A stretch of 64,000 nucleotides of DNA from Ketogulonicigenium robustum (GTDB lineage Bacteria > Pseudomonadota > Alphaproteobacteria > Rhodobacterales > Rhodobacteraceae), in assembly GCF_002117445.1 (NCBI RefSeq), contig NZ_CP019937.1, forward strand, positions 342,001 to 406,000, written 5' to 3'. This document shows, one piece after another, positions 51,236-58,783 of this stretch. Under the pieces are notes generated by a model. That model was not told where the DNA came from. It ran no database searches and saw only the letters and a program-made list of their open reading frames with translations. Every line of letters begins with the position of its first letter. Position 1 is the stretch's first letter. Position numbers and translations under genes: made by a program.

Positions 51236-52201
51236 TTAGATCAATTCGCCGTTCACAGCGGCATTCCCGCGCCGCGCGCGCAAGTTACGCGCCAGCAGGT
51301 CCATCGCGGCCATGCGCACGGCTACGCCCATCTCGACCTGCGTCTGGATGGCGGATCGGTGGATGTCGTCGGCGATCAGACCATCAATTTCCACGCCGCG
51401 ATTCATCGGGCCAGGGTGCATGACGATGGCGTCGGGCGCGGCAACCGACAGTTTGGCCGCATCCAGGCCGTAGCGGTGGTAGTATTCGCGTTCGGACGGG
51501 ATGAAGCCGCCGTCCATCCGTTCTTTTTGCAAGCGCAGCATCATGACCACGTCGGCACCTTGCAGGCCCGCGCGCATGTCGTCGTACACCTCGACCCCGA
51601 ACTGCGCGAAGGCGGCGGGGATCAGGGTCGGTGGGCCGACCAGGCGCACGCGGTTGCCCATCTTGCCCAACAGCAAAATGTTCGACCGTGCCACGCGGCT
51701 GTGCGTGACATCCCCGCAAATAGCGATGGTCAGTCCGGTAATGCGGCCTTTGGCGCGGCGTATAGTCAGCGCATCCAGCAGGGCTTGGGTCGGGTGTTCG
51801 TGCTTGCCGTCGCCCGCGTTCAGCACGGCGCAGTTCACCTTTTGCGCCAGCAGGTCGACCGCGCCCGAATGGGGGTGGCGCACGACCAGTAGGTCGGGGC
51901 GCATCGCGTTCAGCGTCAGGGCGGTGTCGATCAGCGTCTCGCCCTTTTTCACGCTGGATGTCTGCATCGACATGTTCATCACATCTGCCCCGAGGCGCTT
52001 GCCCGCCAGTTCGAAACTGGACTGCGTGCGGGTGGAGTTTTCGAAGAACATGTTGATCTGCGTCATACCCACCAGCGCGTCGCGGCGGGTGTTGCCGCGG
52101 CGGTTGCTGGCGGCGTAGCTATCCGCCAGATCGATGATGGTCGTGATCTCGTCCCGCTCCAGGGGCTCGATCCCCAGCAAGTGGTTGGCCCGAAAGCTCA
52201 T
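51236..52201 (-). CDS. pyrB: Aspartate carbamoyltransferase catalytic subunit
   Basis: A 321-residue enzyme for the first committed step of pyrimidine synthesis. Carbamoyl-phosphate motif [13 protein letters not shown] near residue 52-64, [12 protein letters not shown] near 82, [10 protein letters not shown] near 135, HSRVARSN near 165 and the C-terminal [11 protein letters not shown] (aspartate site). GGAGATGCGC precedes the ATG chosen at 52201; an ATG two codons earlier is possible. The pyrC-like gene follows after ten bases. No PyrI-type regulatory subunit is present. Confidence 0.96.
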   Translation of the reverse strand: MSFRANHLLGIEPLERDEITTIIDLADSYAASNRRGNTRRDALVGMTQINMFFENSTRTQSSFELAGKRLGADVMNMSMQTSSVKKGETLIDTALTLNAMRPDLLVVRHPHSGAVDLLAQKVNCAVLNAGDGKHEHPTQALLDALTIRRAKGRITGLTIAICGDVTHSRVARSNILLLGKMGNRVRLVGPPTLIPAAFAQFGVEVYDDMRAGLQGADVVMMLRLQKERMDGGFIPSEREYYHRYGLDAAKLSVAAPDAIVMHPGPMNRGVEIDGLIADDIHRSAIQTQVEMGVAVRMAAMDLLARNLRARRGNAAVNGELI

Positions 52202-52266
52202 GCGCATCTCCTACTGCCGGAAGTTCCGCAGGCGCTTATAAGTGCCTGCGTCACCGGCAGCAAGAT

Positions 52267-52953
52267 TCAGTAGTCGCGCAAAAAGACGCGGCCCGCGTTG
52301 CAGGCGGCGCGGCAATCGGTGGCGTCGTTCATAATGTCGTCCATCAGCATGATGCTGGATGTGCCAGGCCCTTCAAATCGCCAGTCGTCGCATTCGCCGT
52401 CGTTCGACCACTGGCCGCTGTCATCGCCAAAGTTGATGGCGGTGCATTGGGTCGCGGCGCGGGCGACGTTCGGGTCCCACAGCTGCACTTGGCCGCGGGC
52501 GAATTGCGCGCCGCAGTCGGTTGCGTCTTTGCCAATGTTTGCGGTGTCTACCGAGCGGGCCATTCCGGGCCCGAAGAAGCGGCGGTCGTCGCATTCGCCG
52601 TCGCCGGGCCACCCGCCGCTGTCGTCGCCAAAGACCACGCCTGCAGGGGCCTGCACGGCGTTGCCTGCGGGCGGCGGCGCTTTGACTGGGGCGGGCGCTT
52701 CGGCGATCAGCCAGATCTCGCCCGCCTCATACAGGGTTTGGCAATCGGTTGCGTCTTTCATTAGGTCGACGATCACGTTCAGGCTGGACGCACCGGGCCC
52801 CGCAAAGCGCGGGTCGTCGCATTCTCCGTCGTTCGCCCATGCGCTGGTATCGTTGCCAAAGTCCAATGCGCTGGCGGGCGTGCGGGTCTGGGCGGATGCG
52901 GCGCTGCAAAGGGCGACCAGCGCGGCAGCGGTAAGAATGCGGTGATGGGGCAC
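52267..52953 (-). CDS. Secreted protein of three DGECDD repeats
   Basis: About 228 residues from a GTG at 52953 with AAGG upstream; a TTG at 52977 would add eight residues. A clear signal peptide (ILTAAALVALCSAASAQ) precedes three tandem repeats of some 55 residues. Each has the pattern FGDDS-x-W-x2-DGECDD-x-RF-x-GPG followed after a spacer by KDATDC (or NDATDC) and an AG-x-V/I-x-L ending. There are two cysteines per repeat that could form one disulfide, and many acidic residues suited to calcium or other metal binding. A short Pro/Ala linker separates repeats 1 and 2. Function unknown. Confidence 0.75.
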   Translation of the reverse strand: MPHHRILTAAALVALCSAASAQTRTPASALDFGNDTSAWANDGECDDPRFAGPGASSLNVIVDLMKDATDCQTLYEAGEIWLIAEAPAPVKAPPPAGNAVQAPAGVVFGDDSGGWPGDGECDDRRFFGPGMARSVDTANIGKDATDCGAQFARGQVQLWDPNVARAATQCTAINFGDDSGQWSNDGECDDWRFEGPGTSSIMLMDDIMNDATDCRAACNAGRVFLRDY

Positions 52954-53094
52954 GTGGGGCACGCCTTGTAGTTTCAACTTGGCGCTAACTTATTCGTGAT
53001 TGGGCTCGCCCTGCAATCCATCCGCTGCGAGGTGTCGGTGGCTTTCCGCTGATCGCACGCGCCCGATGGTGGGGGCGTAAATCCGCGTGAAAGG

Positions 53095-53125
53095 TTGCAA
53101 TAGCCGCTTCGCGCCTGCATATAGT
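53095..53125 (+). promoter_or_regulatory. Candidate accA promoter
   Basis: TATAGT (53120-53125) matches a -10 element in five of six positions. TTGCAA (53095-53100) is a weak -35 with a long 19-base spacer. Transcription would start near 53132, about 25 bases before accA. Confidence 0.3.
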
Positions 53126-53156
53126 GGCAAAAGGCCCGCAGACAGCTTGGTGACAG

Positions 53157-54116
53157 ATGAACTACCTCGATTTTGAAAAACCTTTGGCCGAAATTGAAGG
53201 CAAAGCCGAGGAATTGCGCGCCGTCGCGCGCGAAAATCCCGAGATGGATGTCGAGAAGGAAGCTGCCGCGCTGGATAAAAAAGCGGGTGAGCTGCTGGCG
53301 CAACTTTACGCCGGTCTGACGCCGTGGCGCAAAACGCAAGTCGCCCGCCACCCCGACCGCCCGCATTGCAGCGATTACATCAAGGCGCTGTTCACCGATT
53401 ACATGCCGCTGGCAGGTGATCGCAACTTTGCCGACGACCTGTCGGTGATGGGCGGAATGGCGCGCTTCAACGGCAAGGCCGTCATGGTCATCGGCCACGA
53501 AAAGGGCAACGATACCAAGTCGCGCATCGCGCATAACTTCGGCATGGCCCGCCCCGAAGGGTACCGCAAAGCCATCCGTCTGATGGATATGGCCGACCGC
53601 TTCGGTCTGCCGGTCATCACGTTCATCGACACACCCGGTGCCTACCCCGGTAAAGGCGCCGAGGAACGCGGTCAATCCGAGGCAATCGCCCGCTCGACCG
53701 AGAAATGCCTGGCGCTGAAGGTGCCGCTGGTGTCGATCGTCATCGGCGAAGGTGGCTCGGGCGGGGCAGTGGCCTTTGCGACGGCTAACCGTGTCGCCAT
53801 GCTGGAACATTCGATCTATTCGGTCATCTCGCCCGAGGGCTGCGCATCCATCCTGTGGAAGGATTCGAACAAGATGCGCGAAGCCGCCGAGGCCCTGCGC
53901 CTGACCGCCCAAGACCTGCAAGAGCTGGGCGTGTGCGATTGGGTCATCCGCGAGCCTGTTGGGGGCGCGCATCGCCTGCCGCAAGATGCGATCAAATCGG
54001 TCGGCCTTGCGATCGAGACGATGCTGTCGGAACTGGTCGACCGTCCGGGCGATGACCTGCGCAAGGGCCGCCGGCAGAAATTCCTCGGGATGGGTGCCAA
54101 GGGTCTGGCCGCCTAA
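53157..54116 (+). CDS. accA: Acetyl-CoA carboxylase carboxyltransferase subunit alpha
   Basis: A 319-residue subunit that with AccD transfers the carboxyl group from biotin to acetyl-CoA, opening fatty acid synthesis. Typical features are the N-terminal coiled-coil segment ([18 protein letters not shown]), the carboxylase core with [23 protein letters not shown] around 160-182, [13 protein letters not shown] around 200-212 and [12 protein letters not shown] near 232. Full length. The ribosome-binding site is weak (TTGGTGACAG). Single-gene unit. Confidence 0.96.
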   Translation: MNYLDFEKPLAEIEGKAEELRAVARENPEMDVEKEAAALDKKAGELLAQLYAGLTPWRKTQVARHPDRPHCSDYIKALFTDYMPLAGDRNFADDLSVMGGMARFNGKAVMVIGHEKGNDTKSRIAHNFGMARPEGYRKAIRLMDMADRFGLPVITFIDTPGAYPGKGAEERGQSEAIARSTEKCLALKVPLVSIVIGEGGSGGAVAFATANRVAMLEHSIYSVISPEGCASILWKDSNKMREAAEALRLTAQDLQELGVCDWVIREPVGGAHRLPQDAIKSVGLAIETMLSELVDRPGDDLRKGRRQKFLGMGAKGLAA

Positions 54117-54231
54117 TCACGGCATTTTCGCACGGCATGGCTGAAAATCGCCATGCTGCAAGGCGCGGCGCTGGCAGCGGCCGCGCCTTGTGCTATTGCA
54201 GGGCAAAATCCCTTCAAGCACGAGACAGAAC

Positions 54232-55543
54232 ATGACCCCAGCCAAGCGCCCCGACCGGATCGAATATGTGGTGGAGGGCGGTTTCAAACTGTCTGGTGCA
54301 ATCGAGCCGTCGGGGAATAAAAACGCCGCGCTGCCGATTATCGCCGCAGCACTGATGACCGACCAGCCGGTCGAGCTGACCAACGTGCCGCGCATCCGCG
54401 ATGTCGAGGCGCTGATCGACCTGATCATCACCCTTGGCGTCGATGCGGCGTGGACAGGCCCGAACGCGCTGCGCATTCACGCGCAAAAGGTGCAGCCGAC
54501 GACGCTGGATCCGGTGCTGTGCGCGCAGATCCGTGCCTCGATCCTGCTTGCGGGGCCGGTGCTGGCGCGCTGCGGCCATATCACGCTGCCGCCGCCCGGG
54601 GGGGTATGTGATTGGCCGCCGTCGCTTGGACAGCCATTTCCTTGCGCTGCGCTTGCTGGGCGCGACGATCACGCTGGATAACGACTTCCACTTCACCGCC
54701 GACGGCCTGACCGGCGCGGATGTGTTCTTGGACGAGCCCTCGGTCACCGCGACCGAAAACGCGATCTGTGCCGCCGTCGCCGCCAAGGGTACCACCGTCT
54801 TGCGCAACTGCGCATCGGAACCGCATGTGCAGGATCTGGCCAACTTCCTGAACGGGATGGGCGCGAAGATCACCGGCATCGGGTCGAACTGCATGACGAT
54901 CGAGGGCGGGCAGCCGCTGACCGGCACCAGCTTCCGCATCGGGCCGGACCATATCGAGGTCGGCTCGCTGATTGGTCTGGCAGCTGCGACGGATTCGGCG
55001 CTGCGCATCTCCAATGCCGGCGTGCAGCACCTGCATTCCACGCTGATGGGGTTCGAGAAACTGGGCATCCATTGCCAGATCGACGGCGATGATCTGGTCA
55101 TCGCTGCAGGGCAGGCCAAGCAGATCCAGCCCGATTTCGGGGGCCACGTTCCGAAGATCGAGGATCAGCCCTGGCCCGCATTCCCCGCCGACACCATGTC
55201 GATCGCCATCGTCACCGCCACGCAATGCGAAGGCATGGTACTGATGTTCGAAAAGATGTTCGAATCGCGCATGTTCTTTGTCGATAAGCTGATCGGGATG
55301 GGCGCGCGTATTGTGCTGTGCGATCCGCACCGCGCGGTCATTTCCGGCCCGACCCAACTGCGCGCCGCGCGGCTGGAAAGCCCCGACATTCGCGCAGGGA
55401 TGGCCATGCTGATCGCCGCCATGGCTGCCGAGGGCACCTCGGTCATCAATAACGCGCAGCAGATCGAGCGGGGATACGAGCGGATCGACGAGCGTCTAAA
55501 CGCCATCGGGGCCCGCATCACCCGTATTCCCGCGCGCGACTAG
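54232..55543 (+). pseudogene. murA: UDP-N-acetylglucosamine 1-carboxyvinyltransferase, interrupted by a one-base frameshift
   Basis: MurA catalyses the first committed step of peptidoglycan synthesis and is essential, so the interruption may be a sequence error. The first frame runs from 54232 (YVVEGGFKLSGAIEPSGNKN) to about 54603 (ITLPPPGG) and then hits nonsense; the second frame continues from about 54607 (VIGRRRLDSHFLALRLLGA) to 55543. Removing T54605 gives GGDVIGRRRLD, with Asp at the position of catalytic Cys115 of E. coli, a known functional replacement that gives fosfomycin insensitivity. Removing one G of the seven-G run (54598-54604) gives Tyr instead. Rejoined length is about 436 residues. 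The rest shows no decay. Confidence 0.88.
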
Positions 55544-56268
55544 CGCGCGGCGCGGGCCTCGGCCACCAGCGCGGTGGAGGCGGTTTCGACCGCCTCTTCC
55601 AGCCGCTGCATCAGGTCGGGGCCTTCAAGACCTGCGGGAATGGCGGGAAGGAATTCCATCACCGCCGTCCCCGGATAGCGCAAAAAGCTGCGCTTGGGCC
55701 AAAACAGGCCGTGGTTGACAGCCACGGGAATGCATTCGGTGCCCATTTCCTGATACAGTGTCACGATGCCGCCCTTGTAGGGGCGCTTTTCATCGGGGGC
55801 CACGCGCGTGCCCTGCGGGTAAATGACAAGCTGCCCCGGGTCGGCTGCACCTGCCGCAACTTCGGCCTTCATCTTGCGGATCGCTTGGCGTCCTTTGCCG
55901 CGCTCGACCGGTATGCATCCAATCCGCAGTGCGTATTGTCCCACGATGGGCGCATAGACCAATTCCTGCTTCATGATGAACTTCGGGCGGGGCAGCACCG
56001 ATAGCTGCATGATAATGTCCATGAAGGATTCATGCTTGGACCCCAGCAGAACCTCGCCCTGCGGAACAGGGCCGCGCACTTCGGTTTTAACACCCGCCGC
56101 AAAGGCCAGCGCCCAGCGGATGTAATTGGCAAAACTCCGCGCGCCAATGATGGCCCCACGATTTGAAAACAGCGCCCAAGGGGCGAACACCACCCCGAAC
56201 ACCAGCATCCCGCCATACATAAGCACCTGAAACAGCGCCGAGCGGACCCATAAAATAAGTGTCTTCAT
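55540..56268 (-). CDS. 1-acyl-sn-glycerol-3-phosphate acyltransferase (PlsC)
   Basis: A 242-residue lysophosphatidic acid acyltransferase making phosphatidic acid. Acyltransferase box KHESFMDIIMQL (HX4D) near residue 79-90, box II region IGCIPVERGKG near 118-128, box III IYPQGTRVAPDEK near 150-162. A hydrophobic N-terminus (ALFQVLMYGGMLVFGVVFAPW) anchors it. The start overlaps the ftsX stop by four bases (ATGA), so it belongs to the ftsE-ftsX-plsC operon. Its stop overlaps that of murA. Confidence 0.9.
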   Translation of the reverse strand: MKTLILWVRSALFQVLMYGGMLVFGVVFAPWALFSNRGAIIGARSFANYIRWALAFAAGVKTEVRGPVPQGEVLLGSKHESFMDIIMQLSVLPRPKFIMKQELVYAPIVGQYALRIGCIPVERGKGRQAIRKMKAEVAAGAADPGQLVIYPQGTRVAPDEKRPYKGGIVTLYQEMGTECIPVAVNHGLFWPKRSFLRYPGTAVMEFLPAIPAGLEGPDLMQRLEEAVETASTALVAEARAAR

Positions 56269-57170
56269 GATTGTTCCCGCAGGTGACGCCGCGTGGCGGC
56301 GCGCGTTGCAAAATAACCGGCGGTGGCCGCCAAAATCGGAATAAGCAGCGACCACATCCAATCAGCCCCCGCAAAACTAAGGCCCGTCAGAAAGCCGCCA
56401 TCGGCCCCGCCATCGGGCAGCATCATAATCGCGCCGACGCCGATCAGCGTGCCGCCCGCCGCGCCAATCAGGGCGCGCAGTGTGAAGCGGCGTACGAAAG
56501 CGCCCGCGATGTAGCTGTCTTGCGCGCCGACAAGTCGCAGCACGCGAATGATCTGCGCATTGGCCGCCAGCGCCGATTGGGCGGCCAGCATGACCATTGC
56601 GGCAGTGGCCGCGCCGATCAGACCTAGCGCCGCAAACCCCAGCAGCCGCAGGCGCTGCGCCGATTTCAGCAGCGGAATGCGCCAGCGGGAATGGTCGTCC
56701 AGCACCGCGCCGGGCACCTCGGCCTGCAGGCGCGCGCGCAGGCCCGCAGCATCAAAGCCGTCGTTATCGGCGCTGATGTCGATAATTTGCGGCAGGGGCA
56801 GGTTTTCAATGGGCGCGCCGGGGCCGAGCCAAGGCTCCAGCAGCAGGGCTTGTTCTTCGTCGGTCAGGCGGCGGTAATCTGAAATGCCGGGCGTTTGGCC
56901 CAGCACCCGCAAGGCGGTGGCAACTTGGGTTTCGACCTCGTCCGCAGGGGCCGAGATGCGCAGTGTCGCGCTGCGGGCGAGTTCGTTCGACCAGCGGTCG
57001 GCCAGACGGTCGGTCGCCAGCATAAAGGCTAGCGAAAACACCGCCAGAAACGCCATGGCAAAGGCGGTGAAGGTCGTCAGCCGCGCGGTGTAACCGGTGG
57101 GGGGGACGGCGCGGTCAGCCTCGGGATTGCCGGTCAGCAGGGCTAGAATGCGGCGTAGCAGGTCGTTCAT
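56265..57170 (-). CDS. ftsX: Cell division protein FtsX
   Basis: A 301-residue membrane subunit of the FtsEX complex, which transmits ATP hydrolysis to periplasmic peptidoglycan hydrolases during division. Four membrane helices: one near residues 30-52 (FAMAFLAVFSLAFMLA), then three in the C-terminal half near 175-200, 225-247 and 265-285, with the periplasmic ECD between about 55 and 165. The ATG at 57170 overlaps the ftsE stop by four bases. Family identity is inferred mainly from topology and from ftsE next to it. Confidence 0.88.
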   Translation of the reverse strand: MNDLLRRILALLTGNPEADRAVPPTGYTARLTTFTAFAMAFLAVFSLAFMLATDRLADRWSNELARSATLRISAPADEVETQVATALRVLGQTPGISDYRRLTDEEQALLLEPWLGPGAPIENLPLPQIIDISADNDGFDAAGLRARLQAEVPGAVLDDHSRWRIPLLKSAQRLRLLGFAALGLIGAATAAMVMLAAQSALAANAQIIRVLRLVGAQDSYIAGAFVRRFTLRALIGAAGGTLIGVGAIMMLPDGGADGGFLTGLSFAGADWMWSLLIPILAATAGYFATRAATRRHLREQS

Positions 57171-57841
57171 AGGTCGGCCCCCGCCGATTGCAGGCGGCGT
57201 TCGCGCAGACGCAGGATGCGGACGGGTACGTGGGCTTTGGCGGCGCGAATCAGGTTCAAGTCGTGGGTGGCGACCAGCACGGCCTTGCCCATCCGGTTCA
57301 ACTCGACCAACAGCATCAGCAGGCGCTGAGACATTTCCCAGTCGATGTTGCCGGTTGGCTCGTCGGCCAGCACAACGTCGGGCGATGCGATGACCGCGCG
57401 GGCAAGGGCGGCACGCTGACGCTCGCCCCCTGATAGCTGCGGCGGCAATTGTTCGGCCTGCGCCGTCAGTCCCACCCATCCCAACAGATCGGGCAGATAT
57501 TCGCTGCCTTCGGCTTGCCTCCCCGACACGGTCAGCGGCAGCATGATGTTTTCGGCCAGTGGCAGGTGGTCAAGGAATTGGCAGTCTTGGTGCACCACCC
57601 CGATGGCACGGCGCGCCATGGCAATACCGTCGCGGCCAATGCTGCGGGCGTCTTGTCCGAACAAGCTCACCGACCCTTCGGTTGCCAGCAATTCGCCATA
57701 GCATAATTTCAGCAGTGTCGTTTTGCCCGCGCCCGACGGCCCCGTCAGAAAGTGGAACGACCCGGGCTGTAACGACAGCGAAACGCTGTTGAAAAGCTCG
57801 GCCCCGCCGTAAGAATAGGCGACGTTGCGCAACTCGATCAC
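57167..57841 (-). CDS. ftsE: Cell division ATP-binding protein FtsE
   Basis: A 224-residue cytoplasmic ATPase. Walker A GPSGAGKTTLLKLCYGEL near 35-52, Q-loop VVHQDCQFLDHLPLAENI near 83-100, signature LSGGERQRAALARAV near 138-152, Walker B VVLADEPTGNID near 156-167 and switch VATHDLNLI. The length and the LSGGERQRAA form are typical of FtsE. First gene of the ftsE-ftsX-plsC operon, divergent from the zinc-ribbon gene with 158 bases between. Confidence 0.95.
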   Translation of the reverse strand: MIELRNVAYSYGGAELFNSVSLSLQPGSFHFLTGPSGAGKTTLLKLCYGELLATEGSVSLFGQDARSIGRDGIAMARRAIGVVHQDCQFLDHLPLAENIMLPLTVSGRQAEGSEYLPDLLGWVGLTAQAEQLPPQLSGGERQRAALARAVIASPDVVLADEPTGNIDWEMSQRLLMLLVELNRMGKAVLVATHDLNLIRAAKAHVPVRILRLRERRLQSAGADL

Positions 57842-57999
57842 GGTGATCCCCTTTTGCCTGTAGTCCCCTTGTGCCTTGATCTGGCGCCGGTTTCAATCTG
57901 CGCCGGATGCGCAAGCGGCGGGGTTGGCGGGCGGTCGCGCAGTTGTTAGTGTGGGGCGATCGCGCGGGTGCCAGCCGCCTGCGCAGCAAGGAGTGGAAC

Positions 58000-58755
58000 A
58001 TGCGGCTTGTCTGCCCCAATTGCGGCGCCACCTATCAGGTGTCCGGCGACCTTATCCCGGACAGCGGGCGTGATGTTGAATGTTCCGCCTGCGGGCAAAG
58101 CTGGTTCGTTATCTACCCGCATGCGGCTGGCCCCAGCGTAGAATCTGCGCCCAACGCTGCTTCGCACATTGTGCCACCCGCACACCTTGGCCCCAAAAGC
58201 ACCGTTAGCCCTGCCGTGGCCGAGATTTTGCGCGCCGAGGCCGCGTTCGAGGCGAAGGCCCGCATAGACGAGCGTAGCGCAGGCGATACGCCCCCTGAGG
58301 ATGTGGCCGATGCGCCGCCCGCTAGCGATAGCGATTTGGATTATGCGGCCCCCGACGTCGCCCCAGCGGTGAATGCCGATCACGCCCCAAAATACCGCAG
58401 CGATTCGACGCCGCTGCCGCCGCCACTTTTCCGCCCCGCCAGCGCAGCCGAGGCCGAGGCCGCCCGCGCCGCCGCCGCTGCAGCGCGTGCGGCCGCAGCG
58501 ACCCCCTCGGCCGCATTGGTGCCCCATGTCGCGCCCCCGCAGCCGCCCGAGGCGAGCGGGGCGGGCGGCGGTTTCTTGGCGGGTTTGCTGTTCGCAGGTG
58601 CTATCGCGCTGACGCTGGTTCTGCTCTATCACGGCGCGCCCGCGATTGTGCAGGGCTGGCCGTCGGCTGCAGATTACCTGCAGCCTTATGTCGCGTGGGT
58701 CGATGGCGCGCGCCTGTGGGTGCAAGACCAAGCTGCGGCGATCTTTCCCCGTTAA
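58000..58755 (+). CDS. MJ0042-type zinc-ribbon membrane protein
   Basis: A 251-residue protein. The first 40 residues form a zinc ribbon of the MJ0042 family (LVCPNCGATYQV and VECSACGQSWFV; two CxxC pairs). A long low-complexity middle rich in Ala, Pro and acidic residues follows, with a predicted helix of EAEAARAAAAAARAAAA. One membrane helix lies near residue 190-210 (GFLAGLLFAGAIALTLVLLYH) and a short periplasmic tail. AAGGAG precedes the ATG ideally; an in-frame ATG 31 codons earlier has none. Its place opposite ftsE recurs in this order. Function unknown. Confidence 0.82.
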   Translation: MRLVCPNCGATYQVSGDLIPDSGRDVECSACGQSWFVIYPHAAGPSVESAPNAASHIVPPAHLGPKSTVSPAVAEILRAEAAFEAKARIDERSAGDTPPEDVADAPPASDSDLDYAAPDVAPAVNADHAPKYRSDSTPLPPPLFRPASAAEAEAARAAAAAARAAAATPSAALVPHVAPPQPPEASGAGGGFLAGLLFAGAIALTLVLLYHGAPAIVQGWPSAADYLQPYVAWVDGARLWVQDQAAAIFPR

Positions 58756-58783
58756 CACTTCGAAACTTGAAGGGTAGCGCTGC

